Shown: positions 37,262 to 47,477 of the stretch, one piece after another
How positions within the stretch are numbered: the stretch's first letter is position 1
Layout of the letters: every line of letters begins with the position of its first letter
Assembly: GCF_015207395.1 (NCBI RefSeq)
Contig: NZ_JADEWX010000009.1
Coordinates: 1 to 64,000, forward strand
Length of the DNA stretch: 64,000 nucleotides
From: Nodosilinea sp. LEGE 07088
GTDB lineage: Bacteria; Cyanobacteriota; Cyanobacteriia; Phormidesmidales; Phormidesmidaceae
Reading direction: 5' to 3'
The notes under the pieces: generated by a model
Told to the model about the DNA's origin: nothing
Seen by the model: the letters and a program-made list of their open reading frames with translations, nothing else
Database searches by the model: none
Made by a program: the position numbers and the translations under genes

Positions 37262-37780
37262 TTAGGCCGGATCCCGTGCCTCTGCCCCAGGTCTTTCTAA
37301 TGTATCTCCTGTTGTATCTTCTGGGGATTGCTGTAGGGGGGTCATCTGCCACTGCACGGGCTCCCCGGCCCGCGCGATCGCAGGCTCAACCAAGCGCCAC
37401 TGTCCCTTGGCATCTCCCCGCTGGAGATACACCTCAAAATTGCGGGTTTGTCGCCGTTGGGCACCGCTCAGCCCACCACCTTTGAGATGGTAAGTACCGA
37501 CGACGGCAGCCGTCGGCTGGCCAGCCACCGCAGTCCACTGGTGAGCGGTAATGCGAATGCGACCCACCTGGGCCAACTCATCCGGAGCAGCAGGGGTGAG
37601 TTGGCGGTAGAGCACTGCCTGGGTCTGGGAAAGTTTGTGGGCGATCGCGCTTTCGATCACGGCTCGCGGCGGCCTTGGGTTTACCAGGCCACAGCTCCAT
37701 AGCGACAGGCACAGCAGCAGCACGACTGCCCTGCGGATTGGCCTCCAGTAGGTTGAGTTAATTGATGCTACTTTCCCCAT
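37262..37780 (-). CDS. Putative lipoprotein
   Basis: Protein of 172 residues with a signal peptide and lipobox: LLLCLSLWSCGLVN, cysteine near residue 30. The mature part has a basic and hydrophobic pattern ending in a disordered Asp/Glu/Arg tail (DTLERPGAEARDPA). The residues VIESAIAHKLSQTQAVLYRQL and VGTYHLKGGGL suggest a small beta-rich periplasmic domain. I do not recognise a family. It is upstream of the efflux operon, separated by 174 bases, and may or may not share its transcript. Confidence 0.75.
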   Translation of the reverse strand: MGKVASINSTYWRPIRRAVVLLLCLSLWSCGLVNPRPPRAVIESAIAHKLSQTQAVLYRQLTPAAPDELAQVGRIRITAHQWTAVAGQPTAAVVGTYHLKGGGLSGAQRRQTRNFEVYLQRGDAKGQWRLVEPAIARAGEPVQWQMTPLQQSPEDTTGDTLERPGAEARDPA

Positions 37781-38393
37781 CAGACTTGCCCCCTTGTCGC
37801 CCGCTATCTCCAGGCTACTGCCTCAGGCCTCTAGGCGAAAGACAACGGTGAGGCGCGCCCCTGGCGCCAGTGCTGCGAGACCGCCGGGCAGGCGAAATTT
37901 AGAAAACAAGCCCAGAGCAGCTAGACCTGCAATTGCCCACGCCCAGAGTCATCGTCTTATTGTCATGAAAAGACTACATAGCTACCAGTGAGCTCTAGCC
38001 GCTACTGCCTAGAGCCATTGACAAAAAGGCCGTTCAGGAACACCAAAATTAGGGCACATTAGGGTCGCCCTGACAAACACGTTTGCCCTGCCATGGAAAC
38101 GGTGTCAGACGTACCCCCATCGTGCTCCAATCCACTTTCTTGACGCCCTCTTCTCAAGGGTGAGAACCAGAGTAAGCGCTTTCGAGGGTTTTACCGAAAA
38201 GTTTTGCCAGTCAATCAGTGTTCAACCCTACCTACTTAGAAATAAATCAGTAATTTTGCTGAGGCTCTAGATTGGGGGTTGATGGAATTAGTAAAATTAC
38301 TGATTCTTAGATCAAAATAACTTCGTATTCTCTTAATAGTTCAAGTTATAAACTTAATGTACGCTTGAGAGCGGCTTTTTAGCCGATTTTACT
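37781..38393. other. Long leader of the chemotaxis operon
   Basis: No gene is supported in these 613 bases. The part close to 38394 is AT-rich. TTCTCA-AGGG-TGAGAA at about 38149-38164 is palindromic, and a 13-base inverted repeat is listed separately. The promoter of the chemotaxis operon should lie here. Confidence 0.5.
38245..38305 (+). promoter_or_regulatory. 13-bp inverted repeat before PatA-like gene
   Basis: AATCAGTAATTTT (38245-38257) is perfectly complementary to AAAATTACTGATT (38293-38305); the loop is 35 bases. It lies about 90 bases upstream of the ATG and may be an operator pair or an attenuator-like fold. Confidence 0.5.
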
Positions 38394-39587
38394 ATGATAG
38401 CCACCCAGATATCATTTTCTCAGCCCAGTACTCGACCAGTTACTAGCTCGCTTAATAGCCCAATTCAAGCTCTTCAAGAAATTGCTGATAAGTGCGCCAA
38501 TGGATATTTGCAAGCTGTCAATGATGATGTGGTTTGGCGAATTTACTTTCAGGATGGTCGGCTTCAATATGCCTCGAGCTCATTTCAGTCTTTAGCGGCG
38601 CTAGACTACCATTTTCGCTGTTTGGGCCTGAAAAACTTTGGATCAATTACCCCAGAGCTGTCTCAATCAGGTGTCATTGTTAGAGCTACAGATTGGCTGC
38701 AAGTAGAAGTGAAGAGATCGGTAATAGATTGGCTCTGCGATCGGGGATTTCTAAATCAGATCCAGGGCAACCAAATTCTGAAAAATCTCACTAAAGAAGC
38801 TATTGAGGCATTTCTCTGGCTCACTGAAGGTCACTATCAATGGGAGCAAAGAGAGATAGAGTCTGTTCCTAAACTAAATCTAGAATTAGGAGACTTATTA
38901 AGCTACTTCCAAGACCGAATACAGAAATGGCAGGAAATTGGAACATTGATAGCGTCTCCTCACCAACGCCCCTATCTATTTTCACAGGTTTCTGAAGACA
39001 CGAGTTCGCCGACTTTGGTAAAGCTGAGCAAACTCTTGAGAGGAATGAGTATTCGTCAATTAGCCCTAGTCTTAAATCAGGATGAAATTGCATTTGCAAA
39101 GCTACTCTATCCGTTTATTCAGCGAGGAGATATCCTGCTGCGCGATCCTCAGCAAAGCTATCTCAAACTCCCCAAAATTCCTCAGCAGTCTCTTGTAGAA
39201 GCGAACAAAATACTGCCGACAAAAACATTCAAAATTGCCTGTATAGATGATAGTCCAACGATTTTGGATGAAATGCATCGATATCTCAGTCATGATGAAT
39301 ATGAAGTCACCAAAATTGATGATCCTGTCAAGGCCGCATCAGTGCTTTTTCGATTGAAGCCAGACTTAATCCTGATGGATATTACCATGCCTGAAATCAA
39401 TGGATATAAGCTCTGTGGATTATTGCGAAACAGTGTTGCGCTGCGTGAAAAACCCATTGTGATGGTGACAGGTCGTTCTGGTTTGGTTGATAAGGCCCGA
39501 GCTAAAGTTGCTGGTGCGACAGACTATTTAGTAAAACCCTTTACGCGCGGTAGTTTGCTGGCCGTTGTCGAAAAATACTTGCGCTGA
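38394..39587 (+). CDS. PatA-type response regulator (PATAN-REC)
   Basis: Cytoplasmic response regulator of 397 residues. The N-terminal 200 or so residues form a PATAN/DUF4388-like domain (ANGYLQAVNDDVVWRIYFQDGRLQYASS), then a linker domain, and a C-terminal receiver with ACIDDS, DLILMDITMPEINGY (phosphorylated aspartate) and VTGRSG, YLVKPF. PatA proteins of this kind are the first gene of the pilG-pilH-pilI-pilJ-pilL, pix and hmp loci, where they act in pilus polarity, phototaxis or hormogonium motility. The order here is the same. 179 bases and a long hairpin separate it from the CheY gene. Confidence 0.92.
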   Translation: MIATQISFSQPSTRPVTSSLNSPIQALQEIADKCANGYLQAVNDDVVWRIYFQDGRLQYASSSFQSLAALDYHFRCLGLKNFGSITPELSQSGVIVRATDWLQVEVKRSVIDWLCDRGFLNQIQGNQILKNLTKEAIEAFLWLTEGHYQWEQREIESVPKLNLELGDLLSYFQDRIQKWQEIGTLIASPHQRPYLFSQVSEDTSSPTLVKLSKLLRGMSIRQLALVLNQDEIAFAKLLYPFIQRGDILLRDPQQSYLKLPKIPQQSLVEANKILPTKTFKIACIDDSPTILDEMHRYLSHDEYEVTKIDDPVKAASVLFRLKPDLILMDITMPEINGYKLCGLLRNSVALREKPIVMVTGRSGLVDKARAKVAGATDYLVKPFTRGSLLAVVEKYLR

Positions 39588-39660
39588 ACGTCTTGCTGCG
39601 TTTAGTTATTAACAGATTTTTAAGTTATCAGTAGTGAACGTTTCTTGGTGTATATCGCTT

Positions 39661-39720
39661 CTCAAGGGTCGAGATAGTCTCTCTTCTGAGGCGTTAAGAG
39701 AGACTATCCCGACCCTTGAG
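39661..39720 (+). repeat. 25-bp stem hairpin inside the chemotaxis operon
   Basis: The arms 39661-39685 and 39696-39720 match at 24 of 25 positions (one A-C mismatch after CTCAAGGGTCG), with the ten-base loop CTGAGGCGTT. There is no T-run after it. In RNA it would be a very stable stem between the PatA and CheY genes, suited to stop decay, be cut by RNase III, or partly terminate transcription. Confidence 0.85.
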
Positions 39721-39766
39721 TCGGCATTTGTTTGACTAATTCCCTAGCTAAATTAAAGGCGAAATT

Positions 39767-40129
39767 ATGAGTAAGGTTCTTGTTGTTGACGATTTGCAGT
39801 CTGAGTTGCAGCTAATTAGTGGTTTCCTTTCTAAAGGGGGTTACCAAGTTGCAACCGCTATCAATGGCTCAGATGCTTTAGAAAAGGCCAAGGCCCATAC
39901 CCCTGACGTGATTGTAACTGATTTGGTCATGCCGGATATGAGTGGCCTGGAACTTTGTCGAAAGTTGAAAAAGACCCCTGCAACGGCCAGTATTCCTGTT
40001 ATTGCCTGCACAACAAAAGATAGTCAGGTTGACCAGGCTTGGGCCAAAAAACAGGGGATTGTTGCCTACCTGGTTAAACCCTGTAACCAAGAGCAATTGC
40101 TGGAAGCCGTCAAGTCTGTGATGAATTAG
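39767..40129 (+). CDS. CheY-like response regulator
   Basis: Single receiver domain of 120 residues: LVVDDLQSE at the start, the phospho-accepting aspartate in DVIVTDLVMPDMSG, the threonine in IACTTKD and lysine in YLVKPC. It is the PilH/PixH/HmpB position in the operon, four bases before the CheW gene, and so takes its phosphate from the CheA-like kinase at 43996. Length and motifs are complete. Confidence 0.95.
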   Translation: MSKVLVVDDLQSELQLISGFLSKGGYQVATAINGSDALEKAKAHTPDVIVTDLVMPDMSGLELCRKLKKTPATASIPVIACTTKDSQVDQAWAKKQGIVAYLVKPCNQEQLLEAVKSVMN

Positions 40130-40133
40130 AGCA

Positions 40134-40691
40134 ATGTCAGCTACTCCATTGACAACCACGGCATCCACAGCTCGACTGCAGCAACTGCTGCCTCAGCTGT
40201 TTCAATCGGATACTCAGCCCGGCGATCGCTATTTAAAGCTCGACATCTCGCCCGATCTGTCAGCCTTAATTGCGCTGGCAGACGTCCAAGAATCTGTCCA
40301 GCTTCCAACCCATATGGTGACTCCGATTCCCAATCTGCCCGCCTGCATTTTGGGAGTAGTGAACTCTCGTAACCAAGTGCTGTGTGTTGTTGATCTGGCC
40401 CAGGTATTGCAAATTCCTGCGCGTACAGTTCATCGTCAGCACTATTCGATTGTCGTCGTTCACCTGGACTCAACCACCGGGGCTACTGAAGACGCTAATT
40501 TATTGGCGCTTACGCTCCACGGTATTCAGGGGATTATTCGTCTCCAGCCGGAGGAGATCGAATCACCCATGAGCGAATTTGCTGCCGAATTGACACCCTT
40601 TCTACGTGGCTGTGTTGTCCGAGATGGGCAAAGTATTCCGGTTCTCGACGTAAACGCGATCGCCACTGCCCCGATTTTGAACTCGCTCTAG
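40134..40691 (+). CDS. CheW-like coupling protein
   Basis: Adaptor of 185 residues linking the receptor to the CheA kinase. The CheW beta-barrel pattern is seen in GDRYLKLDISPDLSALIAL, MVTPIPNLPACILGVVNSRNQVLCVVDLAQVL and the end LRGCVVRDGQSIPVLDVNAI. It equals PilI/PixI/HmpC. The ATG is four bases after the cheY-like stop. The N-terminal 25 residues are extra to E. coli CheW. Confidence 0.93.
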   Translation: MSATPLTTTASTARLQQLLPQLFQSDTQPGDRYLKLDISPDLSALIALADVQESVQLPTHMVTPIPNLPACILGVVNSRNQVLCVVDLAQVLQIPARTVHRQHYSIVVVHLDSTTGATEDANLLALTLHGIQGIIRLQPEEIESPMSEFAAELTPFLRGCVVRDGQSIPVLDVNAIATAPILNSL

Positions 40692-40718
40692 CCGATAGCT
40701 GGTTTCTGACGGCTGATT

Positions 40719-40745
40719 GAGGGCAGCAGCATTCCTGCTGTCCCC
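40719..40745 (+). repeat. Hairpin between cheW-like and MCP genes
   Basis: GGGCAGCAG (40721-40729) pairs with CTGCTG-T-CCC around CATTC. It is followed by CCTTCC rather than a T-run. It is the second of the operon's intercistronic hairpins. Confidence 0.55.
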
Positions 40746-40800
40746 CTTCCTTTCATCTAACTCCACCCGTTGATACTAATGACCTCTTGAGGATTGACCT

Positions 40801-43800
40801 ATGACGACTACTCAGCCTTTTCCCTACTCAGAGAACCCTCAACCTGGCAACGGGAAGCCTGTGCCCCCGCCGCCACCCTCTTTTATGTCGTGGATTAAAG
40901 GAAAGAGCCAACCGTCTGGTCAAACACCTCGACCTACACCGGAGTCAGAGCCAGAAGACATCAGCACGCCCCCAAAGGAGGAAGCGGTAAAGTCTCAGAC
41001 GTTGCGGAGTCGCCTGTTACTTGTTCTGCTGCCGACAACGTTGCTTCCCCTGGTCACTATCAGTGCAGTCAACTATTGGATTTCGCAAAATCAATTGCAG
41101 GAAGAACAAGAGTTCATTCTGGAGAAAACCGCTTTCAATGCGGAAGAGCTGAGTGCCAGCTTTGTTGAAGAACTCCGAACGGATGCTAAGAGCTTGGCTG
41201 TCAATCCTTTGCTACAGCAAGCTTTGCAGTCAGCCGACCAAGAAGTTGCCCAGAAAAACTTGACCCAGATCCCAATTGAGCGGCTGGAAGAGTATTACGG
41301 TGGCAGCAAGTTGTTGCAGCCGAGTACCGCCGTTAATGTCTATTTGCAAAATATTGCAGAAACCGAGAACCTGGCGGAGATCTTTGTCACCAACCGGGAT
41401 GGTTTTAACGTTGCCTACAGCAACCGGACGTCTGACTTTGTGCAAAACGATGAGGCTTGGTGGCAGGGTGCCAAGGCAGACGGCTTTTATGTTGAGCCAC
41501 CAGAATATGACGACTCTGCAGATGCCTACGTGCTGCCCCTATCGACGGCGATTCAAGATGCCAACACGGCTGACTTTGCCGGTGTGATCAAATCAGGAGC
41601 CTCTTTAGAGGGGTTAAATACCGCTCTCCTCGATTTTCTAGACGGCACAATGAAAGACCTGAAGCAGGTGCAGATTGTTGACCCTTTTACGAGTCAGATT
41701 ATTGCGTCAGTGAGTTCAGATGCCGATGGTCAGGTGACCGCAACGCCGGTTAGCGAGGTGGTTTCACAAGCGGTAACGGGAGGGGATGCCGTCGCCGCAG
41801 TGGCCGTCGACCTAAAGGAAGCTGTTTTAGATCCGACCCAAACTCCAGATCAACTGGTACAGACGCTTGAACAAGCTCACAACCTCAAAAAGACCCGCAT
41901 TGAGCGCTTAGGCACTGAGCAGAACGGTTTCATCATGGCTCAGTTTGCTTTAGATGGTCGAACCTACGCGATCGCCACGATTCGCGACACAGACTGGGTC
42001 GCGATTTCTTCCATTGAGACGGCTGATATAAGGTCAGTAAACTACTTCATCTTATTCGAGTTTCTGATTATTGGGGCGCTCATGAGTGCGATCGCCGTGG
42101 CCATCGTGCTGTATCTATCGCGGCAGATTTCAAACCCAATTAACCAGTTGTCGGCTGCGGCTAACCAAATGGCCAGTGGTGATTTGAATGTCACAGCAGA
42201 GGCTACAGGCACGGTCGAGACTCGGCAGCTAGCGGGCACCTTTAACAACCTGGTGCAGCAGGTAAAAGCTCTGCTCAAGCGTCAGCAAGATGAAACCGAG
42301 CGGGTGCAGTTGTTAGCGGCGATCGCTCAGTCAAAAGACGATGACGACATGCAGGTACCGCTCAACAAGCATTTAGACGAAATCCGTCTCAAGCTCTCTG
42401 CTGATCGGGTAGTGGTCTATCGTTTCAAGCCCGATATGAGTGGCTACATTACCGGTGAAGCCGTCGTTCAAGGCTTTCCTACAGCTTTAGGGGATACCAT
42501 TAGCGACCCCTGCATTCCTCCAGCCCTGATCGATGCCTATAAAGCAGGCCGAGTCGTCCCCACCGATGATGTCATGAGAGCGGGCTTCCATCCCGATCAC
42601 CAACAACTGATGGTACGCCTGCAGATCAAATCGAACCTGGTGGTACCGATTGTGATTGCGGGCAAGTTGTTTGGCTTGTTGGTAGCTCACCACTGCGCTC
42701 AACCCCATGCCTGGCAAACCGAAGAAATCAATCTACTTCAAGCAGAAGCCGAACAACTCGGGGTGTCCATAAGTAGCTTGGCTGCCATTGAAGCTCAAAC
42801 GCTGGCCGCAGAAGAACAACAGCAACGCCGTCAAGATTTAGAGATGCAGCTCCTGGGCATGATGGAACGCATTGAAGGAGCCGTTGAAGGCGACCTGACC
42901 GCTCGGGCGCAGTTAATGGAGGGTGAGATTGGCATTGTCGCTGACCTCTTCAACGCGGTCATTGAGAACCTGCAAGAAATTGCGGTTCAGGTGCGAGATT
43001 CATCGGGTCAGGTGAACCAATCTCTGAACAAAAATGAAATCGCCATTCGTCGCCTAGCTGAAAAGGCCATCTCAGAAGCGAAGGAGATTCAAAAGGCGCT
43101 GGGTTCCGTACAATCCATGTCTCAAGCGATTGAAACGATCGCCCAGAATGCTGATGAGGCTTCGACAATTGCCAACTCAGCCTATGCTGCGGTGCAGGAG
43201 GGCAACCAAGCCATGGATCAAACCGTGAATAGTATTCTCGGCCTACGAACCACCATCGGCGATACCACCAAGAAAATGAAACGTCTGGGCGAATCAGCTC
43301 AGAAGATCTCCCAGGTAGTTGCCTTGATTGACGAGTTAGCGCTCAAGACCAACTTGCTCTCAATTAACGCCAGCGTTGAGGCGGCTCGGGCCGGTGAGCT
43401 GGGCGAAGGCTTCACGGCAGTTGCGGAGCAGGTCGGTACCCTGGCAGAACAGTCAGCTTCAGCTACCAAAGAAATTGCCAAAATTGTTGCCAGCATTCAG
43501 TCTGAGACTCAGGAACTGGTAGAAGCAATGGAAACAGGGACAACTCAGGTGGTAGATAGTACGCACCAGGTCGAAAATACTAAACTGCAACTGACTGAGG
43601 TGTTACACCGATCGCAGGAAATCGACCAATTGATGCGAGCTATTTCTGAAAGTACGATCGCCCAGGCGGAGTCAGCCCAGAGCGTGACGACGGTGATGCA
43701 AGCGGTAACGCAAGCGTCAAAACAGCGTTCCTTGGCGTCGCGTGAAGTAGCCCAGGCCATGCAAGCGACAGCGCAGGTCTCGCAAAAACTACAGGCCTCC

Positions 43801-43824
43801 GTGGAGCAGTTTAAGGTCGATTAA
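40801..43824 (+). CDS. Methyl-accepting chemotaxis protein with GAF domain
   Basis: Transmembrane receptor of 1007 residues: a Pro-rich cytoplasmic start (1-60), helix 1 (about 68-90), an extracellular dCache-like domain with [19 protein letters not shown], helix 2 (about 412-434), HAMP ([20 protein letters not shown]), a GAF domain (about 500-660), and a long signalling coil with [19 protein letters not shown] and [15 protein letters not shown]. The GAF resembles cyanobacteriochrome GAFs (DPC, SNLVVPI) but the usual chromophore cysteine is replaced by aspartate (GFHPDHQQL), so it should not bind bilin there. It equals PilJ/PixJ/HmpD. Confidence 0.93.
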   Translation: MTTTQPFPYSENPQPGNGKPVPPPPPSFMSWIKGKSQPSGQTPRPTPESEPEDISTPPKEEAVKSQTLRSRLLLVLLPTTLLPLVTISAVNYWISQNQLQEEQEFILEKTAFNAEELSASFVEELRTDAKSLAVNPLLQQALQSADQEVAQKNLTQIPIERLEEYYGGSKLLQPSTAVNVYLQNIAETENLAEIFVTNRDGFNVAYSNRTSDFVQNDEAWWQGAKADGFYVEPPEYDDSADAYVLPLSTAIQDANTADFAGVIKSGASLEGLNTALLDFLDGTMKDLKQVQIVDPFTSQIIASVSSDADGQVTATPVSEVVSQAVTGGDAVAAVAVDLKEAVLDPTQTPDQLVQTLEQAHNLKKTRIERLGTEQNGFIMAQFALDGRTYAIATIRDTDWVAISSIETADIRSVNYFILFEFLIIGALMSAIAVAIVLYLSRQISNPINQLSAAANQMASGDLNVTAEATGTVETRQLAGTFNNLVQQVKALLKRQQDETERVQLLAAIAQSKDDDDMQVPLNKHLDEIRLKLSADRVVVYRFKPDMSGYITGEAVVQGFPTALGDTISDPCIPPALIDAYKAGRVVPTDDVMRAGFHPDHQQLMVRLQIKSNLVVPIVIAGKLFGLLVAHHCAQPHAWQTEEINLLQAEAEQLGVSISSLAAIEAQTLAAEEQQQRRQDLEMQLLGMMERIEGAVEGDLTARAQLMEGEIGIVADLFNAVIENLQEIAVQVRDSSGQVNQSLNKNEIAIRRLAEKAISEAKEIQKALGSVQSMSQAIETIAQNADEASTIANSAYAAVQEGNQAMDQTVNSILGLRTTIGDTTKKMKRLGESAQKISQVVALIDELALKTNLLSINASVEAARAGELGEGFTAVAEQVGTLAEQSASATKEIAKIVASIQSETQELVEAMETGTTQVVDSTHQVENTKLQLTEVLHRSQEIDQLMRAISESTIAQAESAQSVTTVMQAVTQASKQRSLASREVAQAMQATAQVSQKLQASVEQFKVD

Positions 43825-43860
43825 GCAGCTTGAGTAGCGTTTTCGCTTCACCCCATTGCG

Positions 43861-43888
43861 TTCCCTCTCTCATCGATGAGAGAGGGAA
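43861..43888 (+). repeat. Perfect 28-bp palindrome before cheA-like gene
   Basis: The 28 bases from TTCCCTCTCTCAT to its complement, centred on CGAT, are a perfect palindrome. Positions 43861-43888, followed by AAAAT. In RNA it makes a long stem with a tight loop between the receptor and kinase genes. Confidence 0.75.
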
Positions 43889-43995
43889 AAATCCAGCCAA
43901 ATTCGTTACCTGGCTTGCCTTTGCTTCCCAAGGGATGAGGGACAGAGGATAAGGCCAAGGGGCGCCTTTCTGAATGTCGTAAACGAGAAACTGTC

Positions 43996-46900
43996 ATGGA
44001 TGCAGAACAACAGGTTCGCCTCAATTTCCTGGAAGAAGTCGAAGACTATTTTGATCAGATTGAAGCTGTTGCCCTGGAGCTGACAACGGCTGAACTGGAT
44101 GCCTCACAGCTGGATCGCGCCATGCGAGCAGCCCACTCCGTGAAGGGAGGAGCGGCGATGATGGGGTTCATTCCATTGAGTCAAATTGCCCATCGCCTGG
44201 AAGATTTCTTCAAGATTCTGCGCGTTCGTGGAGATTCAGTCGAGCTCACAGCCCAGGTCGAATCGCTATTTTTGCAAGGCGTTGATGCTCTGCGCTTAGC
44301 CAGTAACTATAGTCGTAAAGGCGTCACCATTGATGCCCCTTTGATGCAAAACAAGTTCCAGCCAATTTTTGACCAACTGCGATCGCACCTGGGAGATCTG
44401 CGTCCCGAAGATGAAGATCAGCTACTGGCCCAGGAAGAAAATGTTGATGTAGCAACCATTATCTTCTCTAGTGGGGTTGAAGACTGTTTGGATAGTTTTG
44501 AATTGCACCTAGAACAGTTGCCCGTTCAGCAAATTGCGGCTGAACTCTCTAGTACGGCAGAACAGCTGGCTGAGTTTGGCCGCATGAGCGGCCTAGAGCT
44601 GTTTGTAGACCTCTGTGAGGAGGTCAAATCTCACCTACCACAGATTCAAAGGGAGTCGATTGCTGACTTTGCCCAAGAAGTTCTATCTACTTGGCGGAGA
44701 TCCCATGCGCTAGTGTTGATTGGTCGAACCAGCCACTTGCCGCAAACTGTTTCTGTTGAAGCCAGTTGGCTAGGCGAAAATCTTCATTCCTCGACCCAAA
44801 TGACAGAGGGCGTTCAGGGCTTGAGTCATCTTGACCCTGACCTTGACGAGGCTGATTTGCTGGCGAATGTCACCAGCATTTTCAGCGAACTGGATGTGGA
44901 TGCTGAACTAGATATTGATGCTGACTCTCTGGCTCTGGAGTCTCTAGATTGGTTAGCCAGCAACAATCCCCAAGCGTTGCAAGAATTCGTCGGTGACCTT
45001 GGTGACACTGGCCCAGAGGCTAACTTAAAAGCCGATTCAGAGTCTACCGCAGTCGATATCGTGATGGCCCTACCCCTAGACAGGGTGCTGCCAGAGGCAG
45101 AAAAGGCAGAGGCTACTGCTCTGATTGGCGCGATGATCGACCGCGATGAGATCCGCTCGCTTCAGGACAATTCCTTTCAAATAACTCCCTTTCAGGACGA
45201 GGGTCTACAAGCGCTACCGGATGAATTAACCTTCTCAGGGGAAGAAACTGCTCTCCCTGAACTAGATACCCTATCCCCAGCGACTGTCTCAAAGCCGGTT
45301 CTGAAAACGGTGAGCACGACGCCTAAGACAATGGGTTCAATACAAAACACAACCGTTCGGGTCTCTGCTCAACAACTACAGCACCTGAATACCTTGTTCG
45401 GTAAGCTCATTGTTGAGCGGAATGCCATTAACCTGCGACTCTCCCAGTTACACGACCTGGTAGCTCTGATGCAGGATCGAATGGGTCAGTTGGAGCAATC
45501 GAACTACCAGCTTCGGCGATGGTATGACCGCGCTTCAATGGAAGGTCTGATGTCGGCTACGGTTGCTTTGGATGCCAATGCCGAGAAACCTGCTTTGGGA
45601 CAGGAGGACATATTGGCAAGTCCTTTCATGACGGAAAGCCGCTCACAATTGCAGCATCAATTTGATGCGCTGGAGTTCGATCGCTATACCGATTTGCATA
45701 TTCTCTCTCAGGAACAAATGGAGCGAATTGTGCAACTTCAAGAGGTATCAACCGATATTGTGTTGAGCCTTCGAGAGGCCAACACCGCAACGACGGATCT
45801 GCACTATACGACACGGGCGCTGCAAGGTGGCATCACTAAAATTCAAATGCGCCCCTTCAGTACCCTGGTCAAGCGCTTCCCAAGGGTAATGCGAGATTTG
45901 GCATTGCAACACCATAAGCAGGTGCATCTCAAGATTGAGGGTGAGATCACCCTGATTGATCGGGTTGCTATTGAAGCCCTCGCTGACCCTCTCAATCACC
46001 TACTTCGAAACGCCTTTGACCACGGGATTGAGCCGCCTGATGAGCGCGTCGCAGCTGGCAAGCCCGCCGAAGGAACGATCACAATTCGCGCCATGCACCG
46101 GGGTAACCAGACGTTAATCACCATTCAAGACGATGGCCGGGGCATTGATCCAGCTAAGATTCGCCATCGCTTACGTCGCTTGGGCATGTCTGAAGGGGAA
46201 GTTCAGCAACTCGGCGATCGCGATCTGCTGGATATGATTTTCGAACCGGGATTCAGTACCACAGAGCGGGTAACTGAGCTTTCGGGCCGGGGGGTGGGTA
46301 TGGATATCGTGCGGACTAACTTGCAACAGATTCGAGGCGATATTCGGGTTGATACACAAGTTGGTCAGGGCACGACATTTGTGATTCAAGTTCCCTTAGC
46401 TGTTTCAGTGTTGCGCGTCATGCTCGTTGAGAGTGCTCGCATGGTGTTTGCGGTTCCTCTCGATAGTATTGAGGCGATATCTAGCTTACCATCTGAGGCT
46501 TTTCAGAATTGTGAGCAGGTTGCAAAAACTAGCGAAATCGTTTGGAAAGGTCAACCGGTTGAATTAATTTCCTTGGCAGACTGGCTAACATTTAATACGG
46601 CAGGTCGAGCGTTTGAAATGGATGGTACGCCAACCATTAACCAGCCGACCGTGTTAGTCATCAATCAAGATGGCAGCTTGAAAGGGCTCTGTATTGACCG
46701 CTTTTGGGGTGAGCAAGAGATTTCTTTAAGCCCACTCAAAAGCCCAATTGCCTTACCGCCTGGGTTTAGTGGCACCAGCATTCTGGGGGATGGTCGGGTG
46801 ATTCCGCTAATTGATCCGTTCCAATTATTAGAATCTCTTCTAAACGAGAAAGAAGCTCAGACGACTGAGCTATCAGCAGCGCCCGATCTGTCGCGCTCTG

Positions 46901-47337
46901 TACCAATTACAGCGACCCCGACTGGGGCAGAGCGCCAGTTGCCCACGATCCTGATTGTGGATGATTCTATCAATGTGCGTCGTTATCTAGCGCTTACGTT
47001 GGAGAAGGCGGGTTATCAAGTTGAGCAGGCCAAAGATGGTCAAGAGGCGATCGATAAGCTGTTGGGTGGATTAGAAACTCAGGCGGTGATTTGTGATATT
47101 GAAATGCCCTGTTTAGATGGTTATGGTGTCTTATCAGAATTGCGATCGCGATCGGAGTACGAGAAGTTGCCGATTGCGATGTTGACCTCGCGGATGAATG
47201 ACAAACACCGTAAACTGGCTATGAACTTAGGCGCTTCTGCTTACTTCTCGAAACCCTATAATGAGCAAGAATTACTCAAAACCTTGCAGGAGTTAATGGG
47301 AGTAATCTCAAAACAACCGGCAATGAGTCATCGGTAA
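43996..47337 (+). CDS. CheA-type hybrid histidine kinase/response regulator
   Basis: Cytoplasmic kinase of 1113 residues. An Hpt domain with the phosphorylated histidine H47 (AAHSVKGGAAMMGF), an acidic linker (about 290-430), a dimerisation part, the ATPase domain with N-box NHLLRNAFDHGIEPP and GRGIDPAKI, SGRGVGMDIV, then a CheW-like coupling domain (about 815-950) and a C-terminal receiver with ILIVDDS, VICDIEMPCLDGYG and YFSKPYN. This is the domain order of PilL/PixL/HmpE. It ends the five-gene operon; the internal receiver and the separate CheY and PatA proteins give a phosphorelay with several outlets. Confidence 0.95.
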   Translation: MDAEQQVRLNFLEEVEDYFDQIEAVALELTTAELDASQLDRAMRAAHSVKGGAAMMGFIPLSQIAHRLEDFFKILRVRGDSVELTAQVESLFLQGVDALRLASNYSRKGVTIDAPLMQNKFQPIFDQLRSHLGDLRPEDEDQLLAQEENVDVATIIFSSGVEDCLDSFELHLEQLPVQQIAAELSSTAEQLAEFGRMSGLELFVDLCEEVKSHLPQIQRESIADFAQEVLSTWRRSHALVLIGRTSHLPQTVSVEASWLGENLHSSTQMTEGVQGLSHLDPDLDEADLLANVTSIFSELDVDAELDIDADSLALESLDWLASNNPQALQEFVGDLGDTGPEANLKADSESTAVDIVMALPLDRVLPEAEKAEATALIGAMIDRDEIRSLQDNSFQITPFQDEGLQALPDELTFSGEETALPELDTLSPATVSKPVLKTVSTTPKTMGSIQNTTVRVSAQQLQHLNTLFGKLIVERNAINLRLSQLHDLVALMQDRMGQLEQSNYQLRRWYDRASMEGLMSATVALDANAEKPALGQEDILASPFMTESRSQLQHQFDALEFDRYTDLHILSQEQMERIVQLQEVSTDIVLSLREANTATTDLHYTTRALQGGITKIQMRPFSTLVKRFPRVMRDLALQHHKQVHLKIEGEITLIDRVAIEALADPLNHLLRNAFDHGIEPPDERVAAGKPAEGTITIRAMHRGNQTLITIQDDGRGIDPAKIRHRLRRLGMSEGEVQQLGDRDLLDMIFEPGFSTTERVTELSGRGVGMDIVRTNLQQIRGDIRVDTQVGQGTTFVIQVPLAVSVLRVMLVESARMVFAVPLDSIEAISSLPSEAFQNCEQVAKTSEIVWKGQPVELISLADWLTFNTAGRAFEMDGTPTINQPTVLVINQDGSLKGLCIDRFWGEQEISLSPLKSPIALPPGFSGTSILGDGRVIPLIDPFQLLESLLNEKEAQTTELSAAPDLSRSVPITATPTGAERQLPTILIVDDSINVRRYLALTLEKAGYQVEQAKDGQEAIDKLLGGLETQAVICDIEMPCLDGYGVLSELRSRSEYEKLPIAMLTSRMNDKHRKLAMNLGASAYFSKPYNEQELLKTLQELMGVISKQPAMSHR

Positions 47338-47431
47338 CGAGTTGCTACGTTAGTCCTATGCGCCATCGTGGGTCATTTCTAGGGCAGTTGCCATGACCCA
47401 TGACCCATCAGCAACGCGATCACCCCCGGCC

Positions 47432-47477
47432 GAGCTCCACCGCAATGATTAGTAGCCTAATCATTGCGGTGGAGCTC
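47432..47477. repeat. 20-bp perfect hairpin between convergent genes
   Basis: GAGCTCCACCGCAATGATTA (47432-47451) is perfectly complementary to 47458-47477 with a six-base loop GTAGCC. It lies between the ends of the cheA-like gene and the minus-strand permease gene. No T-run follows on either side. Confidence 0.85.
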
